DNA of 64,000 nucleotides from Roseivivax jejudonensis (GCF_900172265.1 NZ_FWFK01000003.1:186001-250000); one strand, 5' to 3'. Shown: positions 42,266 to 52,482, counted from the first letter of the stretch. The notes: a model not told the origin generated them from the letters alone. Program-made: numbers and translations.

Positions 42266-43191
42266 GCCACCGCGGTTGTGTCGGTCTCGTCCTGCTGCGG
42301 CGCGATGACGTGCAGAGCCTCGGGATGCATCCGGAACCGGAACGGCGCCTCGAGCCGGAACCGCTCGCCATCCATCGCCAATGTCTGCCACCGGCGCGAT
42401 GTTTCGATCACGATCTCGGTACCGGTGAAGAGCTCGAAGTCGCGATTGAGCACCATCCCCTGCGACGCCAGCCGCAACGCCCGGAGCAGCAATTGCCAGC
42501 GCGAGGAATCGGGGGCGAGGAAGAGGGCGAACTCACCGGCCTTTACCGCCTCGCTCCCCTCGAGCCCGTAGCGCTCGAGCTGGAACGCGCTCCGGCCTAC
42601 GAAAGCGAGCGGCGTCTTGCGGCGGATCGCCGTGCCACCGACGGACACCTTCATCCGGACCGGACGGCGGAAGGTCAGGAACGCAACGAGCACCGACCAG
42701 TGCGCCGCGATCCGCGACCGCCCCCAGCGCTTGTACGTGCCCTCGCGCTCCTTCAGCACGTGGGGATAGACGCCGAGACTGGCATTGTTGAGAAAGACCT
42801 GCCCGTTGACTTCGCCCACCGCGACGGCGCGGGGCTCGCCCTCGGCCAGAAGGTCGACCGCCTCGTCGAGGTCCTCGGGGATGCCGAGCCCGCGGGCGAC
42901 GAAGTTGAACGTGCCCATCGGCACGATGCCCAGTCGCCGACCGCTGCCGGCCACCTGCCCCGCGACTCCGGCGATGGTGCCATCGCCACCAGCCGCCGCG
43001 ACGGTGCCGAAGCCGTCCTTCATCGCGCGTTGACAGGCGTCGGCGATCCCGTGGCCGGGCGTGATCCGGCGCAGTTCGAACCGGCCGGGATGCCGCGCGA
43101 AGGCGGCCTCGAGCCGCGCGGTGCGCCCGTCCGAGTCGCCGTTTCCGGACCCCGTGTTCATGAGCACGCAGATTCGACGATCGGTCGACAT
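42262..43191 (-). CDS. Diacylglycerol kinase family lipid kinase (YegS/DagK-type)
   Basis: 309 aa from the ATG at 43191 ([17 protein letters not shown]); an ATG at 43236 would add 15 residues, and neither has a strong ribosome site. The nucleotide-binding signature [15 protein letters not shown] is at about 65-80, [15 protein letters not shown] follows, and the C-terminal beta-sandwich carries AMDGERF. It phosphorylates diacylglycerol or a related lipid. Divergent from lipB. Confidence 0.85.
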   Translation of the reverse strand: MSTDRRICVLMNTGSGNGDSDGRTARLEAAFARHPGRFELRRITPGHGIADACQRAMKDGFGTVAAAGGDGTIAGVAGQVAGSGRRLGIVPMGTFNFVARGLGIPEDLDEAVDLLAEGEPRAVAVGEVNGQVFLNNASLGVYPHVLKEREGTYKRWGRSRIAAHWSVLVAFLTFRRPVRMKVSVGGTAIRRKTPLAFVGRSAFQLERYGLEGSEAVKAGEFALFLAPDSSRWQLLLRALRLASQGMVLNRDFELFTGTEIVIETSRRWQTLAMDGERFRLEAPFRFRMHPEALHVIAPQQDETDTTAVA

Positions 43192-43374
43192 GACGATCGC
43201 GCTCTGGTCGCTGTGAGGGTTGGTGAGAAAGCTCATGTTCTGGGCGGTCCGGGAGGGGTGCGAGTGTGTCCCGGTCAACGCCGCCGCGACACGGCGGTTC
43301 CGGCAAGATGCGGCGCCGCGGCAGGCCGTCGCCCGCAGTTGACCACGACGCGCGCCGGACCTACTCCCGAAACC

Positions 43375-44067
43375 ATGGTAGAGTGGCGGATCGAACCGGG
43401 CCTGACCGACTACGCGCGGGCGGTCCAGGAGATGGAAGCGCGGGTCGCGGCGATCGCCGACGGCACGGCCGACGAACTGGTCTGGCTCGTCGAGCACCCG
43501 CCTCTTTACACAGCCGGAACCAGCGCACGGCCGGCGGACCTGCGCGACCCCGACCGCTTTCCGGTCTTCGAGGCACGGCGCGGCGGGCAATACACCTATC
43601 ACGGGCCCGGGCAGCGCGTCGTCTACGTGATGCTCGATGTCGGGCGCCGCGGACGTGACGTGCGCCGCTTCGTCGCCGATCTCGAAGCCTGGGTGATCGC
43701 CGCACTCGGCGAATTCGGCCTGACGGGCCACATTCGGCCCGGCCGCGTCGGTGTCTGGATCGAGAGGCCCGACAAGGCGCGCACGCCCGCCGGCGCCATG
43801 GCCGAGGACAAGATCGCCGCGATCGGGATCCGCCTGCGCCGCTGGGTGAGCTTCCACGGTCTGTCGATCAACGTCGAACCGGATCTCGATCATTTCGACG
43901 GCATCGTGCCCTGCGGCATCACCGATCACGGCGTCACGAGCCTCGTCGATCTGGGCCTGCCGGTGACGATGGCGGACCTCGACGTCGCGTTGGCCCGCAG
44001 CTTCGAGGACACGTTCGGCGATCGGCGGAGCGAACCGCGCGCCGAAACCGTCGCGACTGGACCCTAG
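43375..44067 (+). CDS. lipB: Octanoyltransferase (lipoate-protein ligase B)
   Basis: 230 aa. It transfers octanoyl from ACP to lipoyl domains, the first step of lipoate synthesis. [20 protein letters not shown] is the family signature. The catalytic Cys is Cys180 ([14 protein letters not shown]) and the catalytic Lys is Lys146 ([12 protein letters not shown]). The start at 43375 gives [12 protein letters not shown], as expected. The stop shares a CTAG tetranucleotide with the stop of the convergent DUF1127-like gene. Confidence 0.95.
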   Translation: MVEWRIEPGLTDYARAVQEMEARVAAIADGTADELVWLVEHPPLYTAGTSARPADLRDPDRFPVFEARRGGQYTYHGPGQRVVYVMLDVGRRGRDVRRFVADLEAWVIAALGEFGLTGHIRPGRVGVWIERPDKARTPAGAMAEDKIAAIGIRLRRWVSFHGLSINVEPDLDHFDGIVPCGITDHGVTSLVDLGLPVTMADLDVALARSFEDTFGDRRSEPRAETVATGP

Positions 44068-44291
44068 CGCCGCGACGTCATCAGGACATGGCGCACGATG
44101 TCGGCGCGGCTCAGCCCGCGCGCGGCCAGCTCCGCGTCGTCGCACGCGCGCAGATGTGCGATTCGCGCGCGGATCGTCCGGGCGCGGGCGTCGAACGGTG
44201 TGTCCATGACTGTCTTGAACCGGTCGAGCGGGCGGAGCGCCGGCAGTCTTGGCAGGCGCGGCGACGAGAATACGGTGTCGAAAAAGGCCAT
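44064..44291 (-). CDS. DUF1127-like small basic protein
   Basis: 75 aa from the ATG at 44291, which follows GGGGAG; a GTG three codons upstream is less likely. The C-terminal half ([33 protein letters not shown]) matches the DUF1127/YjiS pattern, with the R-x-L and D-x-E-L-x-x-x-G-L-x-R-x-D-I core. Small DUF1127 proteins in alphaproteobacteria affect RNA turnover and phosphate or carbon metabolism. The end overlaps the lipB end. Confidence 0.82.
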   Translation of the reverse strand: MAFFDTVFSSPRLPRLPALRPLDRFKTVMDTPFDARARTIRARIAHLRACDDAELAARGLSRADIVRHVLMTSRR

Positions 44292-44609
44292 TTCGGGCAC
44301 TCCCCGGAAGAAAGGGACAAATGAAAAAAGTGGCGGCAGCCGAGTTCAGGATACATCATGAGCGAGATTCTGCCCAAACAGGAAATGCATCGCATTGCAT
44401 CTTGACCATGCAAGATCTGTTTCCCCGCAAGGGGTCGCGGTCGCCGCTGCACGGCTCCGGTGCACCGCCTTGATCTGCGACATTTTTCCGAGACGTGCGG
44501 CAAAACCGATCATTGCCGCTCGCGCCGGGTTCTCCTAGAACACCGCCACACAATGACCGGGTGCGGGTGGCGAGCCTCGTGCCCCCCGACCTACATTCAG
44601 GAGGCTTAC
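44292..44609. other. Gene-free divergent region between the DUF1127 gene and ctaD
   Basis: 318 bases with no convincing gene. It should hold promoters for both divergent genes. A small inverted repeat, ATCTTG (44399-44404) with CAAGAT (44411-44416), lies in the middle. A 50-codon frame from an ATG at 44321 has a good ribosome site but atypical codons (AGG, ATA) and is not called. Confidence 0.5.
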
Positions 44610-46283
44610 ATGGCAGACGCCGCCGTACACGGCCATGACCACGAAGACGAACGCGGGTTCTTCACCCGCTGGTTCATGTCCACCAACCACAAGGACATCG
44701 GCATCCTCTATCTGTTCTTCGCGGGACTGATGGGGTTCGTGTCCGTCGCCTTCACCGTGTACATGCGGATGGAGTTGATGAACCCGGGCGTGCAGTACAT
44801 GTGCATGGAGGGCGCCCGGCTCTTCCCGACGGCAACCGAGAATTGCACGCCGAACGGTCACCTGTGGAACGTGATGATCACGGCGCACGGCATCCTGATG
44901 ATGTTCTTCGTGGTGATCCCGGCGCTGTTCGGCGGCTTCGGCAACTACTTCATGCCGCTTCAGATCGGCGCGCCGGACATGGCGTTTCCGCGGCTGAACA
45001 ACCTGTCGTTCTGGCTGTTCGTCGCAGGCTCGACGATGGCGGTCGCCTCGGTCTTCGCGCCGGGCGGCAACGGGCAGCTCGGCTCGGGCATCGGGTGGGT
45101 TCTCTATCCACCGCTGTCAGTGCGTGAGGGCGGCTATTCCACCGATCTCGCGCTCTTCGCGGTGCACATCTCGGGCGCCTCGTCGATCCTCGGCGCGATC
45201 AACGTCATCACGACGTTCCTGAACATGCGCGCGCCGGGCATGTCGCTCTTCAAGGTTCCGCTCTTTGCCTGGTCGATCTTCGTCACCGCATGGCTGATCC
45301 TGCTGTCGCTGCCAGTCCTGGCGGGCGCCATCACCATGCTCATCACCGACCGGAACTTCGGCACGACCTTCTTCGACCCGTCGGGCGGCGGCGACCCCGT
45401 GCTCTACCAGCACATCCTGTGGTTCTTCGGTCACCCAGAGGTCTACATCATCATCCTGCCGGGCTTCGGAATCATCTCCCACGTCATCGCGACCTTCTCG
45501 CGCAAGCCGATCTTCGGCTACCTGCCGATGGTCTGGGCGATCATCGCGATCGGCGCGCTCGGCTTCGTCGTGTGGGCGCACCACATGTACACCGTCGGCA
45601 TGTCGCTGACCCAGCAGAGCTACTTCATGCTGGCGACGATGGTCATCGCGGTGCCCACGGGCGTGAAGGTCTTCAGCTGGATCGCGACGATGTGGGGCGG
45701 TTCGATCGAGTTCAAGACGCCGATGCTCTGGGCGTTTGGCTTCCTGTTCCTGTTCACCGTGGGCGGTGTCACCGGCATCGTCCTGTCGCAGGCGGGCATC
45801 GACCGTGCCTACCACGACACATACTACGTCGTGGCGCACTTCCACTACGTGATGTCGCTCGGCGCCGTATTCGCCATCTTTGCGGGGATCTACTTCTACT
45901 TCCCCAAGATGACGGGCCGCATGTATCCCGAATGGGCGGGCAAGCTGCACTTCTGGGCCATGTTCATCGGGGCCAACCTGACGTTCTTCCCGCAGCACTT
46001 CCTCGGCCGTCAGGGCATGCCGCGCCGCTACATCGACTATCCGGAGGCGTTCGCCCTCTGGAACCACGTGTCGAGCTGGGGCGCGTTCCTGTCCTTCGCC
46101 TCGTTCCTGTTCTTCATCGGGGTGATGGCCTACGCGCTGTTCAAGGGCGAGCGGCAGACCGCCAGGAACCCGTGGAACGAGTATGCCGACACGCTCGAGT
46201 GGACGCTGCCGTCCCCGCCGCCGGAGCACACCTTCGAACAGCTCCCGAAACGCGAGGACTGGGACAAGTCGCCGGCGCACTGA
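44610..46283 (+). CDS. ctaD: Cytochrome c oxidase subunit I (aa3-type)
   Basis: 557 aa; GGAGG at the ribosome site decides the ATG at 44610. Twelve membrane spans. Heme-copper motifs: the heme a ligand region ([14 protein letters not shown]), [13 protein letters not shown] with the Tyr-linked His and K-channel region, HHMYTVGM, and the [11 protein letters not shown] pair of heme ligands. It is the catalytic subunit reducing O2 to water with proton pumping. Subunit II and III genes are not adjacent, but the heme A synthase gene lies at 60964-62124. A strong hairpin follows. Confidence 0.97.
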   Translation: MADAAVHGHDHEDERGFFTRWFMSTNHKDIGILYLFFAGLMGFVSVAFTVYMRMELMNPGVQYMCMEGARLFPTATENCTPNGHLWNVMITAHGILMMFFVVIPALFGGFGNYFMPLQIGAPDMAFPRLNNLSFWLFVAGSTMAVASVFAPGGNGQLGSGIGWVLYPPLSVREGGYSTDLALFAVHISGASSILGAINVITTFLNMRAPGMSLFKVPLFAWSIFVTAWLILLSLPVLAGAITMLITDRNFGTTFFDPSGGGDPVLYQHILWFFGHPEVYIIILPGFGIISHVIATFSRKPIFGYLPMVWAIIAIGALGFVVWAHHMYTVGMSLTQQSYFMLATMVIAVPTGVKVFSWIATMWGGSIEFKTPMLWAFGFLFLFTVGGVTGIVLSQAGIDRAYHDTYYVVAHFHYVMSLGAVFAIFAGIYFYFPKMTGRMYPEWAGKLHFWAMFIGANLTFFPQHFLGRQGMPRRYIDYPEAFALWNHVSSWGAFLSFASFLFFIGVMAYALFKGERQTARNPWNEYADTLEWTLPSPPPEHTFEQLPKREDWDKSPAH

Positions 46284-46302
46284 GCCAGGCCCGACCATCA
46301 CC

Positions 46303-46329
46303 GAAGGGCCCCGCATGTCGGGGCCCTTC
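46303..46329. terminator. Strong hairpin after ctaD
   Basis: GAAGGGCCCCG (46303-46313) and CGGGGCCCTTC (46319-46329) form a perfect 11-bp stem with a 5-base loop, 19 bases after the ctaD stop. The T-rich tail is weak (TGCGTT). Confidence 0.75.
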
Positions 46330-46378
46330 TGCGTTACGGCCGCGGCGTCACGCGGCCCTCCGCCGAGTGCGCCGCTTC

Positions 46379-46873
46379 ATGCCCTATCGCTGGACAGATG
46401 ACCGCCCCGACCGCGCCGCCGAGCTGACGCTCTGGCCGCACAATTCCCTGCCGCCGGCGGGATTCGCGGCCTTCATCCTCGCCACGTTCACCATGGCAAC
46501 GCTGCCGCTCTACGGTCTCCTCGGCACGACGCTTCTCTGGGGATTGCTGCCCTTCATGCTGATCGCGCTCGGCGGCATCTACTACGCGCTCACGCGGAAC
46601 CGTGACGATCGCCGAATCCTCGAGGTTTTGACGCTCAACCGCGACCGGATGCATCTCGTGCGCCACAACCCGCGCGGCACGGCGCAGGAATGGGAAGGCA
46701 ATCCCTACTGGACGCAGGTCACCCTGCACCCCAAGGGCGGACCGGTGCCGAACTACGTCACCCTGTCGGGCGCCGGCCGCGAGGTCGAGATCGGCGCCTT
46801 TCTCTCGGAGGACGAGCGCAAGGCGCTCTACGACGATCTGGCCGCGCGGGTCCGCGCCCTGGCCGCGTCCTGA
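46379..46873 (+). CDS. DUF2244 family membrane protein
   Basis: 164 aa from the ATG at 46379 (a GTG 12 bases upstream is possible). Two membrane spans (about 28-50 and 52-72) are followed by a soluble beta domain. LTLWPHNSLPPAGFAAFI and TLNRDRMHLVRHNPRG match DUF2244, proteins often found near cytochrome oxidase genes in alphaproteobacteria. A role in oxidase function is plausible but unproven. The stop overlaps the next start (TGATG). Confidence 0.87.
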   Translation: MPYRWTDDRPDRAAELTLWPHNSLPPAGFAAFILATFTMATLPLYGLLGTTLLWGLLPFMLIALGGIYYALTRNRDDRRILEVLTLNRDRMHLVRHNPRGTAQEWEGNPYWTQVTLHPKGGPVPNYVTLSGAGREVEIGAFLSEDERKALYDDLAARVRALAAS

Positions 46874-47772
46874 TGGCGCAGGCCCCGGCCACGCCGAAGA
46901 CGCGCCGCCTCGCGCTCGCGGCGCTGGCGCGCACCGCGCCCGTGCGGGCCGCCGCCCGCACCGACCTCGTTCCGGCCGAACGGGCCGCGCTGGCGCTGCG
47001 GGCCGCCGCGGCGCACCGGCCGCTTCCCCGCGCCGAAGAGGTGGTGTTTCTCCTGCCTCTGGTCGGTCCCGGGGATGTCGGCGACTGGCCGGCGGTGACG
47101 CGCCGCCTCGCGGCCACGCTCGAAAGCCTGCGCGCCCAGGCGCCCGGCACCTGGCGCGCGACGATCTGCTGCCAGGAGCGTCCGCCCCTGCCCCACGACC
47201 CGCGCATCGGCTTCCTGCCCTTCGACGATCCCACCCCGGGCAACGACAAGTGGCGCAAGCTGCGCGCACTCGTGAACGACATGGCCGCGCGTACGGACCG
47301 GCCGGCCTACGTCATGACGTTCGACGCCGACGACCTGCTGCGCCGCGGCACGGTCGAGGAGATGCTCGCGCGCCAGGGGCCAGGCTTTCTCGCCCAGACC
47401 GGGTTCGTTCGGGACGTCGCCACCGGGCACGTGGCGCTGGCCGGTCCGCGCACGGCGCGAGCCCCCCTGCGCAAGCCGTTCTGGAAGCTCTGCGGCTCCT
47501 GCGCCGCGCTCCTCCACGATCCCGCCCTGCCCGAGAGCGCCGCGTTCCTCGCCGAAATGACCCAGCACGAACACCGGATGTTTCCCCATCTCGCCGCGCT
47601 CGCCGGCCGGCCGCTGGCCCCACTCTCGCGGCCCTCGGTCCTCTACGAGATCAATCACGGTGAGAATTTCGGCGCGCGCCGCGGCCGCGTCGGATTCAAG
47701 ACCCGGTTCGTCGCGCGTTACCGCGTCACCGACGCGGCGACGCTGCGCGAGGTCATCCGCGACTTCCCCTGA
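46873..47772 (+). CDS. Glycosyltransferase-like protein, unassigned
   Basis: 299 aa; the ATG overlaps the DUF2244 stop. The N-terminal 40 residues are Ala/Arg-rich. The centre has a Rossmann-like strand (EEVVFLLPLVGPGDVGDW) and VMTFDADDLLRRG, a DxD-type metal-binding motif as in glycosyltransferases, then NDKWRKLRALVND upstream of it. The closing YEINHGENFGARR segment may close the acceptor site. Sugar and acceptor unknown. Confidence 0.68.
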   Translation: MAQAPATPKTRRLALAALARTAPVRAAARTDLVPAERAALALRAAAAHRPLPRAEEVVFLLPLVGPGDVGDWPAVTRRLAATLESLRAQAPGTWRATICCQERPPLPHDPRIGFLPFDDPTPGNDKWRKLRALVNDMAARTDRPAYVMTFDADDLLRRGTVEEMLARQGPGFLAQTGFVRDVATGHVALAGPRTARAPLRKPFWKLCGSCAALLHDPALPESAAFLAEMTQHEHRMFPHLAALAGRPLAPLSRPSVLYEINHGENFGARRGRVGFKTRFVARYRVTDAATLREVIRDFP

Positions 47773-47840
47773 ACGGCGCGCCATGGCAGCGGTCCGGCAC
47801 CGGACGCAGCAGGCCGCATGCCGGTGCGCCACGTCGATCC

Positions 47841-47885
47841 TTCATCTTGCCGGAAACCCCGGGGGTGTGGGGGCAGAGCCCCCAC
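47841..47885 (+). repeat. Dispersed intergenic repeat, copy 1
   Basis: TTCATCTTGCC at 47841, GAAACCCCGGGG core, then the hairpin GTGGGGGC (47867-47874), loop AGA, GCCCCCAC (47878-47885). Same architecture as the copies at 54457 and 63051. It lies between the convergent glycosyltransferase-like gene and the yqeY-like gene. Confidence 0.7.
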
Positions 47886-47901
47886 GCACGTGGCAGCACC
47901 G

Positions 47902-48363
47902 TCAGCCCGCCAGGCGTGCCTTAACCTTCGGACCAACGGCGCCGAAGTCCATCTGGCCCGAATGCTTCGCCTTCAGCACGCCCATGACCCGGCCCATGTC
48001 GCGGATCGAGGTGGCGCCCACCTCGTTGACGGCCGCGTCCACGGCGGCGTTGACCTCGGCCTCCGACAGCTTTCGCGGCAGGAACTCCTCGATTACCTCG
48101 ATCTCGGCCTGCTCCTGTTCGGCGAGGTCGAGCCGCCCGCCCTCCTCGTAGCTGCGCGCGCTTTCCTGCCGCTGCTTCACCATGCGGCCGAGGATCGAAA
48201 GGATCTCGGCGTCGTCAACGCCGGTTTCGGCACCGTCGCCGCGCGCGGCGATATCGCGGTCCTTCACGGCGGCGTTGATCAGGCGCAGAGTCGACAGGCG
48301 CAGCGCGTCCTTCTCCTTCATGGCCTGTTTGGTCGCGGCGGTGAGGCGCGCTCGAAGGTCCAT
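47902..48363 (-). CDS. GatB/YqeY domain protein
   Basis: 153 aa from the ATG at 48363 (MDLRARLTAATKQAMKEKD, the usual start); an ATG four codons upstream is possible. The all-helical YqeY domain is recognised by ALRLSTLRLINAAVKDRDI, the RQESARSYEEGGR turn, and MGRVMGVLKAKHSGQMDFGAVGPKVKARL. The fold resembles the tRNA-binding tail of GatB; function in isolation unclear. Divergent from carA. Confidence 0.9.
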   Translation of the reverse strand: MDLRARLTAATKQAMKEKDALRLSTLRLINAAVKDRDIAARGDGAETGVDDAEILSILGRMVKQRQESARSYEEGGRLDLAEQEQAEIEVIEEFLPRKLSEAEVNAAVDAAVNEVGATSIRDMGRVMGVLKAKHSGQMDFGAVGPKVKARLAG

Positions 48364-48569
48364 ATGCTTGTCCATCCCCAATGGTCGCAGCCGGCACCCT
48401 AGCCCGGCCCGCGACCCGGCGCAACGCCCGCCACCCGGCCGGACATTCCGCCCTGAATGTCGCGATTTCAATAGCTTACGTCAAATACCGCGGACTTGAC
48501 CCCGCCCGCGCAACCGCATATCTCCGGGTCGATTTACCCGCAGGTTGCGATCGTTCGAGGAGTGATGCC

Positions 48570-49727
48570 ATGGCCCCGTCCCAGACAAACGTGCCGACCG
48601 CGTGCCTCGCCCTGGCCGACGGCACGATCTTCTACGGTCGCGGCTTCGGCGCGACCGGAACGACCACCGCGGAACTCTGCTTCAACACCGCGATGTCAGG
48701 CTACCAGGAGATCATGACCGATCCCTCGTACGCCGGCCAGATCGTCACCTTCACCTTCCCACATGTCGGCAATGTCGGCGTCAATCCCGACGACGACGAG
48801 ACGCTGGATCCGGTCGCCGAAGGCATGGTCGTGAAATGGATGCCGACCGAGCCGTCGAACTGGCGCGCGGCCGACCGGCTGTCTGACTGGCTCGCCCGGC
48901 GCGGCCGCATCGCCATCGGCGGCGTCGACACCCGGCGGCTGACCCGCGCGATCCGGCAGCAGGGCGCGCCCCACGTGGCGCTTTCGCACGATCCCGACGG
49001 GCAGTTCGATGTCGCCGCGCTGGTCGAGAAAGCCCGCGGCTTCGCCGGCCTCACCGGCCGCGATCTCGCCCGCGACGTCACTTGCGCGCAGAGCTATCGC
49101 TGGGACGAGATGCGGTGGGCCTGGCCCGACGGCTACACGCGCCAGACGGAGGCGCGCCACCGCGTGGTCGCGATCGACTACGGCGCCAAGCGCAACATCC
49201 TGCGCTGTCTCGCCTCGGCCGGCTGCGAGGTGACGGTGCTGCCAGCCACGGCCACCGCCGACGACGTGCTCGCGCTCGCGCCCGACGGGGTATTCCTGTC
49301 GAACGGACCCGGCGACCCGGCCGCGACAGGCGAATACGCGGTACCGACGATCCGCGGCGTCCTGGACAAGGACGTGCCGGTCTTCGGGATCTGTCTCGGC
49401 CACCAGATGCTGGCGCTCGCCCTCGGCGCGCGCACCGTGAAAATGAACCACGGCCATCACGGCGCCAACCACCCGGTCAAGGAGATCGAGACCGGCAAGG
49501 TCGAGGTCACCTCGATGAACCACGGGTTCGCGGTCGACACGCAGTCTCTGCCGACCGGCGTGCTCGAAACGCACGTGTCGCTCTTCGATGGGTCGAATTG
49601 CGGGATCCGCATGGCCGACAAGCCGGTCTTCTCGGTCCAGCACCATCCCGAGGCAAGCCCCGGGCCGCAGGACAGCTTCTACCTGTTCGAGCGCTTCGCG
49701 GCCGCGATGGACCAGGGTCGCGCCTGA
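48570..49727 (+). CDS. carA: Carbamoyl-phosphate synthase small subunit
   Basis: 385 aa; GAGGAG precedes the ATG at 48570. The N-terminal CPSase domain (about 1-150, TTAELCFNTAMSGYQEIMTDPSY) is followed by a class I glutaminase with FGICLGHQ (nucleophile Cys275) and QHHPEASPGP (His-Glu of the triad). It supplies ammonia to CarB for arginine and pyrimidine synthesis. carB is not in the window. Confidence 0.96.
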   Translation: MAPSQTNVPTACLALADGTIFYGRGFGATGTTTAELCFNTAMSGYQEIMTDPSYAGQIVTFTFPHVGNVGVNPDDDETLDPVAEGMVVKWMPTEPSNWRAADRLSDWLARRGRIAIGGVDTRRLTRAIRQQGAPHVALSHDPDGQFDVAALVEKARGFAGLTGRDLARDVTCAQSYRWDEMRWAWPDGYTRQTEARHRVVAIDYGAKRNILRCLASAGCEVTVLPATATADDVLALAPDGVFLSNGPGDPAATGEYAVPTIRGVLDKDVPVFGICLGHQMLALALGARTVKMNHGHHGANHPVKEIETGKVEVTSMNHGFAVDTQSLPTGVLETHVSLFDGSNCGIRMADKPVFSVQHHPEASPGPQDSFYLFERFAAAMDQGRA

Positions 49728-49812
49728 CCGCGCTCGACCGGGTTTCGCCCCGGCGTTAAGCCCGACTTAACCAAGCGCCCGCATCCTCGCCGCCATCACG
49801 TGGCGAGGATGC

Positions 49813-51708
49813 ATGACCGAACAGCCCGAGGACTCCGCCCGCCTGATCGCCCTGACGCGCGCGCGGCAGGCCGACCACCGGCCTCCCGGCGGGCGGTTGC
49901 TCGATCAGGGCGAGATGCCAGCCGACGCGCTGCTCGCGGCCTTGGGCGAAGCGCACTTCGCCGGCCAGCCACTCGATCGGGTGGTGGGGGCACGCGAAGA
50001 TGTGCGTCCAGACGCGGCGCTGCGGCTTCGGGGCCGAGCGTCCGGCCTTCCGACGCTCGACCGGACGAGCGTGCCGCCCGACCCGGCGCTCGCGCAACTC
50101 CTGAGGCCGGAGACCTGCCTCGCCCTGCGGGTGCTGCCCTGGCGGATGATCGGCGACACGCTGCTCCTCGCGGCAGCGGACCCCGCCGCGATCGACAAGG
50201 TGACGCCGCTCCTGGCCGAGCGGGTCGGACGGATCATGCCGGCCCTCGCCAGCGAGGGGGATATCGAGTCCGAACTCGCGGAGCGCCACGCCGCCCGCTT
50301 CGCGCGCGCCGCCGAAACCGACGTGGCCGCCGACCAGAGCTGCCGCGATCTCGGCGTCGGCACGCCGCTCGGGCGCGCCACCGCGGCGGCGGCGACGCTC
50401 GGCTGCACAGCCGGGCTCGTGCTCGCACCCCAGGTCTTCTTTCTGGCGGTCCTGGCCCTTGCAGGGATCGCGATGTTCGCCAGCCAGGCCCTGAAGCTCG
50501 CCGGCGCGCTCGCCGCGCCGCGCGGCTCGGGGGCCGGCATGACGCCGGTCGCGTCGATCGACACGCCCCGTCCGGTCGTGTCGCTCCTCGTCCCGCTGTT
50601 CCAGGAGGCCGAGATCGCCGCGACACTGGTCTCGCGGCTGCGGCGCCTGAGCTACCCCAAGTCGGCCCTCGACGTCCTGCTGGTGCTGGAGGCCGGGGAC
50701 GACGCGACGCGCCGGGCGATCGCCCGTGCGACCCTCCCGCCGTGGATCCGCGTGATCGAGGTGCCGCCCGGCGGCGTCACAACTAAGCCGCGCGCTTTGA
50801 ACTACGCCCGGCGCTTTGCACGCAGCAGCATCCTCGGCGTTCTCGACGCCGAGGATGCACCGGCGGCGAACCAGGTCGACCGTGTGGTCGCGCGCTTCGC
50901 CGACGCCGGGCCCGATCTCGCCTGCCTGCAGGGGGTGCTCGATTTCTACAATCCGCATGCCAACTGGCTCAGCCGGATGTTCGCGATCGAGTACGCGACG
51001 TGGTTCCGGCTCGTCCTGCCGGGCCTCGCGCGGCTCGGCCTCGTCGTGCCCCTTGGCGGGACCACCGTCTACTTCCGCCGCGCGGCGCTGGAAGCGGTCG
51101 GCGGCTGGGACGCGCACAACGTCACCGAGGACGCCGATCTCGGCGTGCGCCTTGCACGGCATGGCTTCCGCACCGAACTGGTCGCGACCGTCACGCTCGA
51201 GGAGGCAAACAACCGGCTGTGGCCCTGGGTGCGCCAGCGCTCGCGGTGGCTGAAGGGCTACATGATGACCTGGGCGACCCACACGCGCCGGCCCCGCCGG
51301 CTCCTTCGTGACCTCGGACCCGTGCGCGCGCTCGGGGTTCAGGCGCTGTTCCTGGGCGCCATCCTGCAGGCGCTGCTTGCGCCGCTGCTCTGGAGCCTCT
51401 GGATCGTGCCATTCGGTCTGCCCCACCCGGTCCTGTCCACGCTCTCGGCAGAACAGATGGCCGGCCTCGTCGCGCTCATGCTCGGATCGGAGGCGATCAC
51501 CCTCTGTGTCGGCTTCGCAGCGGTCGCCCGGACCCCGCATCGCGGACTCACGCGGTGGGTGCCGACGACACTCTGCTATTTTCCGCTGACCGTCGCTGCC
51601 GCCTACAAGGCTTTGTGGGAGGCGCTGCGCACACCGTTCTACTGGGACAAGACCGCACACGGCGCCTCGCCGCCCGATCACCGCGCGGCGGATTGCGCGC
51701 CGGAGTGA
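49813..51708 (+). CDS. Glycosyltransferase family 2 with N-terminal MshEN/GspE-like domain (XagB-like)
   Basis: 631 aa. An N-terminal region (about 1-175) has the GspE/MshE-N pattern (ALLAALGEAHFAGQPLDRVV then LRVLPWRMIGDTLLLAAADP), known for binding cyclic-di-GMP or for docking in secretion ATPases. Two membrane helices follow (about 195-235), then a processive GT2 domain with LDAEDAP, the TEDADLG motif and QRSRWLKGY (the QxxRW-type motif), and three C-terminal membrane helices. Probably makes or exports a polysaccharide. No polysaccharide cluster surrounds it. Confidence 0.85.
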   Translation: MTEQPEDSARLIALTRARQADHRPPGGRLLDQGEMPADALLAALGEAHFAGQPLDRVVGAREDVRPDAALRLRGRASGLPTLDRTSVPPDPALAQLLRPETCLALRVLPWRMIGDTLLLAAADPAAIDKVTPLLAERVGRIMPALASEGDIESELAERHAARFARAAETDVAADQSCRDLGVGTPLGRATAAAATLGCTAGLVLAPQVFFLAVLALAGIAMFASQALKLAGALAAPRGSGAGMTPVASIDTPRPVVSLLVPLFQEAEIAATLVSRLRRLSYPKSALDVLLVLEAGDDATRRAIARATLPPWIRVIEVPPGGVTTKPRALNYARRFARSSILGVLDAEDAPAANQVDRVVARFADAGPDLACLQGVLDFYNPHANWLSRMFAIEYATWFRLVLPGLARLGLVVPLGGTTVYFRRAALEAVGGWDAHNVTEDADLGVRLARHGFRTELVATVTLEEANNRLWPWVRQRSRWLKGYMMTWATHTRRPRRLLRDLGPVRALGVQALFLGAILQALLAPLLWSLWIVPFGLPHPVLSTLSAEQMAGLVALMLGSEAITLCVGFAAVARTPHRGLTRWVPTTLCYFPLTVAAAYKALWEALRTPFYWDKTAHGASPPDHRAADCAPE

Positions 51709-51716
51709 GCCGGCGC

Positions 51717-52367
51717 TCAGGCCTCGTCGCGCGCCATGCTGTCGAGCTTCAGGCGCGTCACGAAGGCCACCGAGATATGATCGCGCAGCGCGGTCGACGC
51801 GCCCGCCTCGTCGCGCCGGCGGATCGCATCCACGATCTTGGCGTGCTCGCGAAGGGCGACCGCGCCCCGACCCTGCGCAGCCAGCGACGTCGTCGCCATC
51901 AGCGCCATCGATCGGTGAACGAGATCCAGCTGCTGAACCAGGAACCGGTTGTGCGACGCGAGATGGATCTGGGTGTGAAACCGGCGGTTCGCCCGCGCCA
52001 GCGCGGCCGGGTCGTCGAGCAGGGCCCGATCGGCCTCGACCATCTCCTGCAGCACCAGCACCTCCTCTTCGGTCGCGTGCCGCGCGGCGAGACGCGCCGC
52101 CAGCCCCTCGAGTTCCGTACGCACGGCGTAAAGCTCGGCCATCTGGTTGTGATCGAGCGACGCCACGATCAGCGACCGGCCGTCCCGCGTCAGCAGCGAC
52201 TGCGTCTCCAGCCGCTGCAGCGCCTCGCGGATCGGCGTCCGGCTCACCCCGAAGCGTTCGGCCAGATCGCTTTCGACCAGTCGGTCTCCCGGACGGTAGG
52301 TTCCCGTATCGATGGCCTCGAGGATCAGCGCATAGGCATCCTTCTGGCCGTTGCGGGGGCTGGTCAT
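51717..52367 (-). CDS. GntR-family transcriptional regulator (FCD/FadR subfamily)
   Basis: 216 aa from the ATG at 52367, with GGAAGGACAG upstream; a Met five codons earlier is possible. Winged HTH about 10-72 (YRPGDRLVESDLAERFGVSRTPIREALQRLE), then the all-helical FCD domain about 80-205, where ANRRFHTQIHLASHN carries metal-ligand His. It likely represses a catabolic gene set; its target is not evident here. It ends 9 bases from the glycosyltransferase stop. Confidence 0.92.
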   Translation of the reverse strand: MTSPRNGQKDAYALILEAIDTGTYRPGDRLVESDLAERFGVSRTPIREALQRLETQSLLTRDGRSLIVASLDHNQMAELYAVRTELEGLAARLAARHATEEEVLVLQEMVEADRALLDDPAALARANRRFHTQIHLASHNRFLVQQLDLVHRSMALMATTSLAAQGRGAVALREHAKIVDAIRRRDEAGASTALRDHISVAFVTRLKLDSMARDEA

Positions 52368-52482
52368 GCGCTGTCCTTCCATATCGCTGACCGGCACGAT
52401 AGCCGCGAGGCGCGCGCACGATCAAGCGACCGGCCCCGTGCGGCTCTTGGCACGGGCCCTCCGCCACACTAAGCCGCACCGC

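Noticed and set aside
44321-44473. 50-codon ORF with a good ribosome site upstream of ctaD
   Set aside because: Codon choice (AGG, ATA, CAT) is unlike the neighbours, the product has no domain, and the stretch is better explained as promoter or leader DNA.
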